DNA from: Hwangdonia lutea
GTDB taxonomy: Bacteria > Bacteroidota > Bacteroidia > Flavobacteriales > Flavobacteriaceae
DNA length: 64,000 nucleotides
Direction of reading: 5' to 3'
Assembly: GCF_032814565.1 (NCBI RefSeq)
Contig: NZ_CP136521.1
Location: 2,886,501 to 2,950,500, forward strand
Part shown: piece by piece, positions 17,785 through 26,210 of the stretch
Layout: every line of letters begins with the position of its first letter
Numbering within the stretch: the first letter of the stretch is position 1
Notes under the pieces: model-generated
What the model saw: the letters and a program-made list of their open reading frames with translations, nothing else
What the model was told of the DNA's origin: nothing
Database searches by the model: none
Translations under genes and position numbers: made by a program

Positions 17785-18822
17785 ATGAAAAAAATACGTA
17801 TTCTGTCTATAGATGGCGGCGGTATCAGAGGCATCGTTCCCGGTATTATCCTGTCGTACATAGAAACCCAATTAAAGGAAAAAACGGGCGATCCTAAAGC
17901 TTCGGTTGGTGCGTATTTCGATTTTATTGCTGGTACAAGCACTGGTGGCATTTTATCTCTATTATACGTATGCCCCGATAAAAATGGAAACTTTAAATAC
18001 GGGGCCAAAGATGCCCTTGGGATTTATTTGGATTTGGGCGACGATATTTTTGAATTGTCCTTAATAAAACAAATACAGAGCTTGGGCGGTATTTCAGATG
18101 AAAAATACTCGGAGTTGGAACTCGAAAACGCCCTCGATCAATTTCTTGGAAAAACCACCCTTGGAAAAGCATTGCGCCCTTGTTTGATAACCAGTTACGA
18201 TATTGGCAACCGCCAAAGTTTTTTCTTTTCAAGTCTCAACGCCAAAGATGAGGTTTACGATTTTTTAATGCGCGATGTAGGTCGGGCAACCTCGGCAGCG
18301 CCAACCTATTTTGAGGCGGCAAGGATAAAATCTGTTTTCGGAGCACCCTACGCCTTGGTCGATGGCGGCGTGTTTGCCAATAATCCCTCGTTGTGTGCTT
18401 ATGCCGAAGCGCGAACCATTAATTTTTCAGAAGTGTTAAACAACCCAGAAAAACCCGATAAGCCCAGTGCTAAAAACATGCTTATTGTTTCCATTGGCAC
18501 GGGCTCCGTGAAACGGCCATATACCTACGATGAGTTTAAAGATGCGGGCATGGTAAAATGGATTAGGCCTTTAATTGATATCATGATGAGCGGCAATGCC
18601 GAAACCGTAGATTACCAGCTTAAAAAAATATTCGAAACTTTGCCCAAAAAGCACTGTCAAGATTATTATCGCATTCAACCAAAACTCATAAATTCCAATC
18701 CCGAAATGGATAAAGCCGATAAAGCAAACATCATAGCTTTACAAGAAGATGGGTTTTTAGCCGTAGCCGACAATAAAATACTGCTCGACGAGATAGTTGA
18801 TAAGCTTATTGAAAATGCTTAA
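17785..18822 (+). CDS. Patatin-like phospholipase
   Basis: The protein has 345 residues and no signal. The patatin fold is clear: oxyanion loop DGGGIRG (residues 10-16), nucleophile elbow GTSTGG with Ser52, and the catalytic aspartate in DGG (Asp193). Patatins hydrolyse acyl chains from membrane phospholipids. The same family serves as an effector in bacterial defence systems such as CBASS and as secreted toxins, but no nucleotidyltransferase lies nearby. It ends the accessory block just ahead of the eCIS structural genes and is most likely eCIS-associated cargo or an activated membrane-degrading enzyme. The enzyme call is firm, the biological role inferred. Confidence 0.88.
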   Translation: MKKIRILSIDGGGIRGIVPGIILSYIETQLKEKTGDPKASVGAYFDFIAGTSTGGILSLLYVCPDKNGNFKYGAKDALGIYLDLGDDIFELSLIKQIQSLGGISDEKYSELELENALDQFLGKTTLGKALRPCLITSYDIGNRQSFFFSSLNAKDEVYDFLMRDVGRATSAAPTYFEAARIKSVFGAPYALVDGGVFANNPSLCAYAEARTINFSEVLNNPEKPDKPSAKNMLIVSIGTGSVKRPYTYDEFKDAGMVKWIRPLIDIMMSGNAETVDYQLKKIFETLPKKHCQDYYRIQPKLINSNPEMDKADKANIIALQEDGFLAVADNKILLDEIVDKLIENA

Positions 18823-18859
18823 AATCCGTTGAGCGACACCTTTAATATTAATTTCTTTG

Positions 18860-18898
18860 GCGTTACCCCAATCCCGATAGCTATCGGGACCCTAACGC
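18860..18898. repeat. Palindromic repeat element with TCCCGATAGCTATCGGGA core
   Basis: A perfect 18-base palindrome at 18872-18889 is nested inside GCGTTA/TAACGC outer arms (18860-18865 and 18893-18898). The core is the kind of palindrome I associate with dispersed repeats in flavobacterial genomes. It may act as a terminator for the patatin gene or be a REP-like element. Confidence 0.65.
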
Positions 18899-18930
18899 GG
18901 GCACCACGTTTTCAATGTTAAAAACCATAA

Positions 18931-18950
18931 AATCCCTAAAAATGGGGATT
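18931..18950. terminator. Hairpin AATCCC/GGGATT in the gap
   Basis: AATCCC (18931-18936) pairs with GGGATT (18945-18950) across an eight-base loop. It is the second of three hairpins in the gap between the patatin and cap genes. It may be part of the same repeat element or a weak terminator. Confidence 0.4.
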
Positions 18951-18992
18951 GTCCAAACAACTTTTAATAAATACCTTTCCAAATAGTCAAAA

Positions 18993-19014
18993 AACGCTTG
19001 CTTGGGCAAGTGTT
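18993..19014. promoter_or_regulatory. Hairpin just upstream of the Pvc16-like start
   Basis: AACGCTTGC (18993-19001) pairs with GCAAGTGTT (19006-19014) with one G-U/mismatch position and a four-base loop. It ends 17 bases before the preferred start at 19032, so in the RNA it would lie in the leader and could influence translation. Confidence 0.4.
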
Positions 19015-19031
19015 GTAAAATGTTCATCGTT

Positions 19032-19613
19032 ATGGTTTTTGAAGTGCTACAAATTATAACCGAAGAGGTCAATAATTATCTTGGAGGCAGTCCCGTGTCG
19101 CTCGACAATATTGCCACGGTAGCCTCAGAACAAGGTGATAATACGGGAGCTTCAACAGATATCATCTTAACATTACTTAATTTACAAGAAGAATCAACGC
19201 TTAAAAACAAACCCAATTATGCGGTTGAAGGCACGCGTATTACGTATAAAAACAATATTGTAAACCTTAATCTTTACATTCTTTTTAGTGCCACTAACGA
19301 TAAGTATGATGAGGCGCTAAAAAACCTCTCCAAAATCATCGGGTTTTTTCAAGGTAAAAAAGTATTTACCCAAGCCAACAGCATTTACAACAGAGACGAT
19401 GTGTCGATGAGCAACATTTCCAATTTCAGGTTTGTGGTCGATTTGTTCACCCCAACTTTCGAGGAGCTCAACTTTGTTTGGGGCACCTTGGGTGGCAAAC
19501 AAATTCCGTCCGTTATGTACAAAGTGAGTTTGGTAGAAATAGAACGCGAAGCGATATTGGGCAAAGGCGATTTAATAAGTCAGGTACACGGCGATATAAC
19601 ACACAAAAACTAA
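19032..19613 (+). CDS. eCIS cap/terminator protein, Pvc16/Afp16-type (DUF4255)
   Basis: With the start at 19032 the protein is 193 residues and begins MVFEVLQIITEEVNNYL, the usual opening of DUF4255/Pvc16 N-terminal domains; ATG 19020 and a TTG at 19002 are in-frame alternatives that would include hairpin sequence. In characterised systems this protein caps and terminates the tube and sheath at the end opposite the baseplate. It opens the structural block. Its stop overlaps the next start in TAATG, implying translational coupling. The family call is good. Confidence 0.85.
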   Translation: MVFEVLQIITEEVNNYLGGSPVSLDNIATVASEQGDNTGASTDIILTLLNLQEESTLKNKPNYAVEGTRITYKNNIVNLNLYILFSATNDKYDEALKNLSKIIGFFQGKKVFTQANSIYNRDDVSMSNISNFRFVVDLFTPTFEELNFVWGTLGGKQIPSVMYKVSLVEIEREAILGKGDLISQVHGDITHKN

Positions 19614-20437
19614 TGGCTTTTAACACCACATATAAACCACTATTTGAAATAGAATTGCTGCACGATTATTTTTTGAATGATGGTGCTACGGCGTTTTCAA
19701 CATTAAGTGATGCCGACAAAAAAAAACGGTTAAGTCTGCTTGATATTTCAGAGTTTATAGAGGTTGTACCATCGCAGAATACAATCCAGAAAATGGCGGG
19801 CCATAAAATTGTTTTTAAAACTCGCAAAACCGGATTATCAGCCTATTGTAAAGTGGCAAACGCTTCACAAAACACACCGTTTATTCCGTTACCGAGCGAT
19901 TTGGCATTAACTTTTATAATGAAGATTGCCGATCCTTTTTTTGGCAATTACACCGATTTGACAACGAGTAGTCCCAATATCTTCTTTTTCGGGAACACCA
20001 AACCAAGCACCGAAGGAGGTGGTTTTCAATTCATTGCGAAAAGCACCGATAATACTCAGATAACAGATGCTTACCAATTGTCTACCGCTGGTACAACAGC
20101 ACAATTAAAAAAATTGAAAAGCCCGAACACTATAGGTGTTTACGGAATTATTGAGCTTGCTATGACGGGTGATGCCAGCGATTTAAGTATACTAACCACA
20201 CTTGGCGATTTAAGAAGCCAATTGCCCACATTTAAAATTCATTTTAAAAATAGAGAAACGTTTTGGCGTTACAAACGCGTTTCAGACGATTCAGAAATTT
20301 TCACAACAGCAACGGTAAATCCATTAACCAAATACGGTTTTATTGAGGTGGTTCATGCGGGCGATAAATTTCCAAATCCTAGCGCCAACCATCTCATTCC
20401 AGATAATAATAACTTTTTTTCAGAAATATACATTTAA
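19613..20437 (+). CDS. Unrecognised eCIS-linked protein between cap and sheath genes
   Basis: The start at 19613 is set by the TAATG overlap with the preceding stop and gives 274 residues. There is no signal or membrane span; predicted beta-rich, with no motif that I can name. Its position between the Pvc16-like and sheath genes, tight coupling and 11-base gap to the sheath gene suggest a particle component, such as a cap adaptor or collar. This is inference from context only. Confidence 0.7.
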   Translation: MAFNTTYKPLFEIELLHDYFLNDGATAFSTLSDADKKKRLSLLDISEFIEVVPSQNTIQKMAGHKIVFKTRKTGLSAYCKVANASQNTPFIPLPSDLALTFIMKIADPFFGNYTDLTTSSPNIFFFGNTKPSTEGGGFQFIAKSTDNTQITDAYQLSTAGTTAQLKKLKSPNTIGVYGIIELAMTGDASDLSILTTLGDLRSQLPTFKIHFKNRETFWRYKRVSDDSEIFTTATVNPLTKYGFIEVVHAGDKFPNPSANHLIPDNNNFFSEIYI

Positions 20438-20448
20438 ATTAAGAAACC

Positions 20449-21876
20449 ATGGCAAAAACGTACAGAACACCAGGAGTTTACGTCGAGGAAATTTCAATAT
20501 TCCCTCCTTCGGTAGCTCAAGTAGAGACCGCAATACCTGCATTTATTGGCTACACAGAAAAAGCTGATAAAGACACCAATAGCCTCGTGCTAGAACCCAC
20601 AAGAATAACGTCGCTTTTGGAGTACGAAACGTACTTTGGTAAAGCGCTTAACGAGGCCAACATAACCGTAACTATTGACGATGAAATTGATAGCACCGGA
20701 CCAACGTTGCTAAACCGTAAAATTTCTGTGGCCGAGGGCAGCACCCAACCCTATTTAATGCATTACGCCATGCGTATGTATTTTGATAATGGCGGTGGCC
20801 CGTGTTACATCACATCTGTGGGCGACTATACGGCAAGCATCAGTTTAACTGATTTAACCAATGGGCTAAATGCCGTTAAAGCTTTCGACGAGCCCACGCT
20901 ATTCGTGTTCCCAGATGCCATAAATATCGGTACGGCTGCGAACTATTATACCTTAATTAATAGGGCAATGACCCAATGCGTCGAGTTGGGCGACCGCTTT
21001 ACCATTATCGATATGCACGGCAACGATAGTGCTAATTTAAGAAGCAGCAATACCTTGGGCAGCGGCACCGACCTTTTAAAATACGGTGCTTCGTACCATC
21101 CATTCCTTAAAACGGTATATAATTATGCCTTTGATGCTGCCGATGTTACCATAGCGCATAACACGGTTGACGAATCTGCAACTGTGGGTACGGGTCAGTT
21201 TGATGGCGATAATTTAAGTGATTTAGAAGATAGCACTTCGGCGTCCTTTGATTTGGTAACCTTCAATCAAATTAAGTTGGAAATAAACAAAAAGACCGTC
21301 ACTTTACCACCTAGTTGTGCTATGGCAGGTATTTATGCAAAAGTAGATAGCAGTCGTGGTGTATGGAAAGCACCGGCCAATGTTTCGGTAAGTTCCTGTT
21401 TAGAGCCCACTATAAAAATCACACACGAACAGCAAGAAGGTTTGAATATTGATACTTCGGGTAAATCCATAAATGCCATTCGCACCTTTGCGGGAAAAGG
21501 CGTTATGGTTTGGGGCGCGCGAACCCTTGCGGGGAACGACAACGAATGGCGATACGTACCGGTACGACGCTTTTTTAACATGGTTGAAGAATCTGTAAAA
21601 AAAGCCACCGAGCAATTCGTTTTCGAGCCAAATGATGCCAATACTTGGATTAAGGTACGGGCCATGATCGAGAATTTTTTAACCCTACAATGGCGTGCAG
21701 GTGCTTTGGCCGGAGCAAAACCCGAACAAGCTTTTTATGTTCGTGTTGCTTTGGGCGAAACCATGACGGCACTCGATATCTTGGAAGGCCGCATGAATGT
21801 TGAAATAGGAATGGCCGTGGTACGTCCAGCAGAATTCATCATTCTTAAGTTCTCTCATAAAATGCAAGAAGCATAA
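20449..21876 (+). CDS. Contractile tail sheath protein
   Basis: The protein has 475 residues. The N-terminus TYRTPGVYVEEISIFPPS and the C-terminal domain (GVMVWGARTLAGNDNEWRYV, then RRFFNMVEESVKKAT) are typical of eCIS and phage tail sheaths. The subunits form the outer cylinder that contracts to drive the tube through the target membrane. Only one sheath gene is present, whereas Afp has three. Length matches single-sheath systems. Very confident. Confidence 0.95.
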   Translation: MAKTYRTPGVYVEEISIFPPSVAQVETAIPAFIGYTEKADKDTNSLVLEPTRITSLLEYETYFGKALNEANITVTIDDEIDSTGPTLLNRKISVAEGSTQPYLMHYAMRMYFDNGGGPCYITSVGDYTASISLTDLTNGLNAVKAFDEPTLFVFPDAINIGTAANYYTLINRAMTQCVELGDRFTIIDMHGNDSANLRSSNTLGSGTDLLKYGASYHPFLKTVYNYAFDAADVTIAHNTVDESATVGTGQFDGDNLSDLEDSTSASFDLVTFNQIKLEINKKTVTLPPSCAMAGIYAKVDSSRGVWKAPANVSVSSCLEPTIKITHEQQEGLNIDTSGKSINAIRTFAGKGVMVWGARTLAGNDNEWRYVPVRRFFNMVEESVKKATEQFVFEPNDANTWIKVRAMIENFLTLQWRAGALAGAKPEQAFYVRVALGETMTALDILEGRMNVEIGMAVVRPAEFIILKFSHKMQEA

Positions 21877-21914
21877 TTTTTAATACATCATATTAATTTA
21901 AAAAACACAAAATC

Positions 21915-22346
21915 ATGGCAGATTATCCGTTAGCAAAATTTCATTTCTCAGTAGATTGGGGAGGAACAAAAATAGGTTTCACCGAAGTTTCAGGACTCGA
22001 TGTAGAAACCGAAGTTATCGAGTACAGAGACGGCTCAAGTCCCGAATACAGCAAAATAAAAATGCCCGGGATGCAAAAATTTTCAAATATCACTTTAAAA
22101 CGTGGCACGTTTAATAGCGATAACGAATATTACGACTGGTGGAACACCGTAAAATTAAATACCATTGAACGAAGAGATATTACTATAAATCTTCTAAATG
22201 AAGAGCACGAGCCAGTAGTTACTTGGAAAGTAAAAAATGCATGGCCTTCAAAGGTGCAATCCACAGACCTTAAAAGTGATGGCAACGAAACCGCCATAGA
22301 ATCGGTAGAAGTTGTACACGAAGGGTTGGTTATTCAAAATGATTAA
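21915..22346 (+). CDS. eCIS inner tube protein (gp19/Afp1-like)
   Basis: The protein has 143 residues. It begins MADYPLAKFHFSVDWGG and continues with FTEVSGLDVETEVIEYRDG and LKRGTF, the standard pattern of tail tube proteins of the T4 gp19/Afp1 group. Hexamers stack to make the inner tube that carries cargo. It lies 38 bases after the sheath gene and two before a second tube protein. Confidence 0.94.
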   Translation: MADYPLAKFHFSVDWGGTKIGFTEVSGLDVETEVIEYRDGSSPEYSKIKMPGMQKFSNITLKRGTFNSDNEYYDWWNTVKLNTIERRDITINLLNEEHEPVVTWKVKNAWPSKVQSTDLKSDGNETAIESVEVVHEGLVIQND

Positions 22347-22348
22347 AT

Positions 22349-22810
22349 ATGGGATTGTTACCGCCTATTACGAGCTTTCATTTTTCGGTGATTTTTCTCG
22401 ATTTGCAGCCCAATATCGAAATTGGGTTTCAATCCGTGAGCGGACTTTCGGGTACTATTGAAACAGAAACAATTGCCGAAGGTGGCGAAAACCGATTTAA
22501 ACACCAGCTTCCAACGGGCATTACGTTTCCTAATTTGGTGCTAAAACGAAGTTTGCAAATAAGCTCGAGCGTAACGGCTTGGTGCGAAGATGCTATTGAG
22601 AAATTCATCTTTAAACCCATCGATTTGTTGGTTATTCTCCACAACGAGCAGCACCTGCCCTTGTATTCTTGGAAAGTGGTTCATGCCATTCCGGTAAGTT
22701 GGTCGGTGTCCGATTTTAATGCCGAAAACAGCGAATTGGCCATTGAAAGTTTAGAGCTAAAATACCAATATTACCAGTCTATTTCAGCAAACGACGTTAT
22801 ACCATTTTAA
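22349..22810 (+). CDS. Second tube protein, probable tube initiator (Afp5-like)
   Basis: The protein has 153 residues, paralogous to the preceding tube protein (FHFSV, FQSVSGLSG, LVLKRSL, then a C-terminal ELAIESLELKYQYY). A divergent extra copy in this position matches Afp5-type proteins that join the tube to the baseplate or spike. It starts with almost no gap from the main tube gene, so the two are coupled. Confidence 0.88.
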   Translation: MGLLPPITSFHFSVIFLDLQPNIEIGFQSVSGLSGTIETETIAEGGENRFKHQLPTGITFPNLVLKRSLQISSSVTAWCEDAIEKFIFKPIDLLVILHNEQHLPLYSWKVVHAIPVSWSVSDFNAENSELAIESLELKYQYYQSISANDVIPF

Positions 22811-22822
22811 GTTTTCAAAATT

Positions 22823-22984
22823 ATGCCCATTGAAATTAAAGAATTACATGTTAAGATTAATGTCGATAACGATATCGATAAAAAGTCCAAAACCAGAGCG
22901 AACTCAACAAGTAATAAAGAACAAATTGTTGCAGAATGTGTAGATCAAGTTATGCAAATAATATCAAATTCTAAAGAACGATAA
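22823..22984 (+). CDS. Small DUF5908-type protein
   Basis: The protein has 53 residues, beginning MPIEIKELHVKINVDND and ending in a helix with VDQVMQIIS. DUF5908 proteins of this size and opening occur at the same place in other Bacteroidota eCIS loci, between tube and LysM genes. It lies 12 bases after the second tube gene and three bases before the LysM gene. Its role is unknown; a small baseplate or assembly factor is plausible. Confidence 0.75.
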   Translation: MPIEIKELHVKINVDNDIDKKSKTRANSTSNKEQIVAECVDQVMQIISNSKER

Positions 22985-22987
22985 ACC

Positions 22988-23677
22988 ATGTTTTCAACAG
23001 GCGAACTTACCAAATTAAAGATTATTGCTTATAGCGACGACACGTTTGAGAACGAGGTTAGCGATGGCGAATTTACCACGCTAATCAATCCGGAAAAATA
23101 TGCGTTTAATTATAAAATTGAACAAAACGAAGAACAAGCCCAAGGCACCAGCGCAACGGCGCCAGGGTTTAATAAAATTCTGCCAGAGCATCTTGATATT
23201 AATTTTGTTTTCGACCGAACAGGGGCTATTAGAACCTCAGAGGTTTCCGATGATGGTGTGATTAAAGACGTCGACAAGTTCAAAAAAGTAGTTTTTGATT
23301 ATAACGGCGATCAGCACAAACCCAATTACCTGAAAATTTCTTGGGGCACCTTGCTTTTTAAGGGTACGCTATTGGAAATGACCGTTGATTACAAACTATT
23401 TAACCCCAACGGTACGCCCATCCGCGCCATGGCAAATGCAAAATTTCAACGTTTTGTAAGCGATGAGCTCAGGGTGGCCGAAGAAAACAGCCAATCTCCA
23501 GATTTAACCCACCTTCGGACAGTAAAGAATGGCGATACATTACCGTTGATGTCCTACCGAATTTATGGCGATTCAAAATACTATTTAGAAGTGGCAAAAG
23601 CCAACGGGATTACCAATTTTAGGCAATTAGCCATTGGCCAACAATTGGTATTTCCTCCATTAGAGAAAACCTCGTAA
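22988..23677 (+). CDS. LysM-domain baseplate protein (Afp7-like)
   Basis: The protein has 229 residues. The N-terminal region (NPEKYAFNYKIEQNEEQAQG) and the C-terminal LysM domain (~175-224, RTVKNGDTLPLMSYRIYGD...IGQQLVFPP) match eCIS Afp7-type proteins and phage gp53-like LysM baseplate proteins. In assembled particles it sits at the hub, linking tube and spike. It is followed after three bases by the spike gene. Confidence 0.9.
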   Translation: MFSTGELTKLKIIAYSDDTFENEVSDGEFTTLINPEKYAFNYKIEQNEEQAQGTSATAPGFNKILPEHLDINFVFDRTGAIRTSEVSDDGVIKDVDKFKKVVFDYNGDQHKPNYLKISWGTLLFKGTLLEMTVDYKLFNPNGTPIRAMANAKFQRFVSDELRVAEENSQSPDLTHLRTVKNGDTLPLMSYRIYGDSKYYLEVAKANGITNFRQLAIGQQLVFPPLEKTS

Positions 23678-23680
23678 ATT

Positions 23681-25426
23681 ATGAATAACAGCAGAACCAT
23701 ACAAACCTCCAAAAGTCCGGATCTCATCACATTTAAAGTGCTTGTGGAAGGCGAGGAGCTTTCAAAAAAGCATCAGGTTAAACACATTTTGGTCAATAAA
23801 GAAGTGAACAGAATTGGGTCTGCAACAATAACATTGATTGATGGTGATGCGGCAAAACAAGACTTCCAGTTAAGTAATGAAGATTTGTTGATTCCAGGAA
23901 AAAAAATAGAGATTACTGCGGGATATCATTCCGATGAAGAAACCATTTTTAAAGGTATCGTTATTAAACATAATTTAAAAATCAGAGCCAATTCCTCGGT
24001 GCTTATTATCGAATGTAAAGACGAGGCTGTTAAGCTAACCATCGGCAGGAAAAGCAACTATTATTACGAGAATACAGATAGCGCTATTTTTGAAACCATT
24101 ATTGATGCCTATGGTTTAGAAAAGGATGTAGAAAGCACCAACCAAACACATAAAGAACTTGTGCAATACCATACCTCCGATTGGGATTTTATAGTATCTC
24201 GAGCACAAGCTAACGGGAAATTGTGTTTTACTGATGATGGTAAAATAACGATTATGAAACCCACTGTTGATGACGAAACGATTGAAACCATTAGCTTCGG
24301 AGCCACTTTATTGGATTTTGATGCCGAAATCGATGCCAGAAGCCAAGTAAAAAAAGTATCGAGTTATGGTTGGAATCCTGCGGATCAGGAAATTATTGAA
24401 ATTGAAGCTAACGACCCGAATGTGCAACTCAATGGAAACCTGTCGTCATCCGATTTGGCAGCTACTATAGATTTAGAAAATTTAGAGTTAAGGCACGGTG
24501 GTGAGGTTAGCGATGTTGAATTACAGGATTGGGCAGATGCCAAAATGCTGTTTCAACAATTGGCAAAGGTTCGTGGCAAAGTGAAATTTCAAGGTATTCC
24601 GTCCGTTAAACCCGGGACTTTATTAAAACTTGAAGGTGTGGGCGACCGATTTAATGGCAAAGTATATGTAACGGCCATAAGACATCAAATTGCAGAAGGC
24701 AATTGGACGGTCGATGCGCAATTTGGATTGAATCCAGAATGGTTTTCCGAAACTTTTGATATTAATCCGCAGCCCGCTTCGGGCATTATTTCAGCAATAA
24801 ACGGACTGCAAGTGGGCATTGTTTCTCAATTGCAGGACGACCCCAATGGCGAAGACCGCATTTTAGTTCAATTGCCCATAATCAATAACGAAGAACAGGG
24901 CATATGGTGCAGAGTATCCTCGTTGGATGCCGGTGATTCCAGAGGGGCATTTTTCAGACCCGAAATAAGCGATGAGGTGATTGTCGGTTTTATTAACGAC
25001 GATCCCAACGATGCTATTGTATTGGGTATGCTTCACAGTAGCGCGAAACCAGCACCCGTTGTGGCATCAGATGATAACCACGAAAAAGGGTTTATATCGC
25101 GCAGCGAGATGAAAATTATGTTTAATGATGATAAAAAATCAATCACCATCGAAACTCCGGCGGGAAAAAAAATAACCATGGATGAAGACGCGGGAAGTAT
25201 TGTGATTGAAGATGACAACTCCAATACGCTCACTTTGGATTCCAGCGGTATTGCTATGGAAAGTGCTGGTGATATTCAAATAAAAGCAAGTGGCGATGTT
25301 AATATAGAAGGTAGCAATGTAAACGCCAAAGCGAACATTCAATTTAAGGCAGAAGGTTCTGCTGGTGTAGAAATGTCGTCTAGTGCAACGGCAGTTTTAA
25401 AAGGCTCTTTGGTGCAGATTAATTGA
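23681..25426 (+). CDS. VgrG-like spike/hub protein (Afp8-like)
   Basis: The protein has 581 residues. Residues ~1-360 resemble gp27-like hub domains, ~375-455 form the gp5-type OB domain (DPNGEDRILVQLP, GIWCRVSSLDAG, FINDDPNDAIVLGMLHSS), and ~465-581 consist of short beta-helix repeats (ITIETPAG, ITMDEDAG, DIQIKASGDVNIEGS) that form the needle. The trimer is the central spike below the tube. The PAAR protein in the next gene should cap its tip. No C-terminal effector extension is present. Confidence 0.95.
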   Translation: MNNSRTIQTSKSPDLITFKVLVEGEELSKKHQVKHILVNKEVNRIGSATITLIDGDAAKQDFQLSNEDLLIPGKKIEITAGYHSDEETIFKGIVIKHNLKIRANSSVLIIECKDEAVKLTIGRKSNYYYENTDSAIFETIIDAYGLEKDVESTNQTHKELVQYHTSDWDFIVSRAQANGKLCFTDDGKITIMKPTVDDETIETISFGATLLDFDAEIDARSQVKKVSSYGWNPADQEIIEIEANDPNVQLNGNLSSSDLAATIDLENLELRHGGEVSDVELQDWADAKMLFQQLAKVRGKVKFQGIPSVKPGTLLKLEGVGDRFNGKVYVTAIRHQIAEGNWTVDAQFGLNPEWFSETFDINPQPASGIISAINGLQVGIVSQLQDDPNGEDRILVQLPIINNEEQGIWCRVSSLDAGDSRGAFFRPEISDEVIVGFINDDPNDAIVLGMLHSSAKPAPVVASDDNHEKGFISRSEMKIMFNDDKKSITIETPAGKKITMDEDAGSIVIEDDNSNTLTLDSSGIAMESAGDIQIKASGDVNIEGSNVNAKANIQFKAEGSAGVEMSSSATAVLKGSLVQIN

Positions 25427-25491
25427 AGCCTTAAATCATAAAAAAGTTTTTAAAATAAAGAATTAGTAATAAAAATAAATAATAATACAAT

Positions 25492-25782
25492 ATGCCAGCA
25501 GCAGCAAGAGTAGGCGATATGCATACTTGTCCCATGGTTAATCCGGGGCCAGTGCCACACGTTGGCGGCCCAATTTTACCGGCAGGTGAGCCTACTGTAC
25601 TTATTGGGGGTATGCCAGCGGCACGGGTAGGCGATATGGCAGTTTGCACAGGTCCTCCTGATACCATTGCAGCGGGTTCTGCAACGGTTTTAATTGGTGG
25701 TATGCCGGCAGCGAGAATGGGCGACTCCACCGCACACGGTGGTGTAATCGTATTGGGCTTGCCCACGGTTTTAATAGGATAA
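25492..25782 (+). CDS. PAAR-domain spike tip (Afp10-like)
   Basis: The protein has 96 residues and is essentially one PAAR domain: MPAAARVGDMHTCP, then two further PAARxGD-like turns (GGMPAARVGDMAVC, GGMPAARMGDSTAHGG). PAAR proteins form the sharp metal-bound tip on the spike trimer. There is no extension, so it is not itself an effector. It starts 65 bases after the spike gene and is followed at once by gp25. Confidence 0.95.
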   Translation: MPAAARVGDMHTCPMVNPGPVPHVGGPILPAGEPTVLIGGMPAARVGDMAVCTGPPDTIAAGSATVLIGGMPAARMGDSTAHGGVIVLGLPTVLIG

Positions 25783-25784
25783 TT

Positions 25785-26195
25785 ATGGATAATAACACAT
25801 CATTTTTAGGAACAGGTTGGAGCTTTCCGCCGGAATTTGACAGGTCTAAAAAAACGGTCGTGATGACTTCAGATGAACTTGATATTAAAAAAAGCCTCGA
25901 AATCCTTTTGGCCACAAGATTGGGTGAGCGCATCATGCAGCCCACATACGGTTGTAACCTGGAGGAGTTGATGTTCAAGTCTTTAAACGTCACTTTAAAA
26001 ACCTTTGTTATCGATTTGATTAAAACCGCAATCCTCTACCACGAACCACGGATTGATGTTGAAAACATTGACATCGACCCCACCAACGAATTACAGGGCG
26101 AACTGCTTATCGAAATCGATTATCGCGTACGAGCCACAAATTCCAGGGCCAATTTAGTGTATCCGTTTTACAAAGCTGAAGGCACCGAAACTTAA
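25785..26195 (+). CDS. Baseplate wedge protein gp25-like (Afp9-like)
   Basis: The protein has 136 residues. The segment KKSLEILLATRLGERIMQP followed by YGCNLEELMF is the signature of the GPW/gp25 family, which starts sheath assembly at the baseplate. It lies two bases after the PAAR gene. Confidence 0.95.
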   Translation: MDNNTSFLGTGWSFPPEFDRSKKTVVMTSDELDIKKSLEILLATRLGERIMQPTYGCNLEELMFKSLNVTLKTFVIDLIKTAILYHEPRIDVENIDIDPTNELQGELLIEIDYRVRATNSRANLVYPFYKAEGTET

Positions 26196-26210
26196 AAATT
26201 AAAGTAACCC

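Noticed and set aside
17785-18822. CBASS-type defence system based on the patatin gene
   Set aside because: No CD-NTase, Cap2/Cap3 or other sensor gene is adjacent; neighbours are envelope proteins and eCIS genes.
19478-19612. Longer N-terminus for the protein starting at 19613
   Set aside because: The upstream extension overlaps the Pvc16-like gene, is Arg-rich and unlike the rest; the TAATG-coupled ATG at 19613 is the better start.
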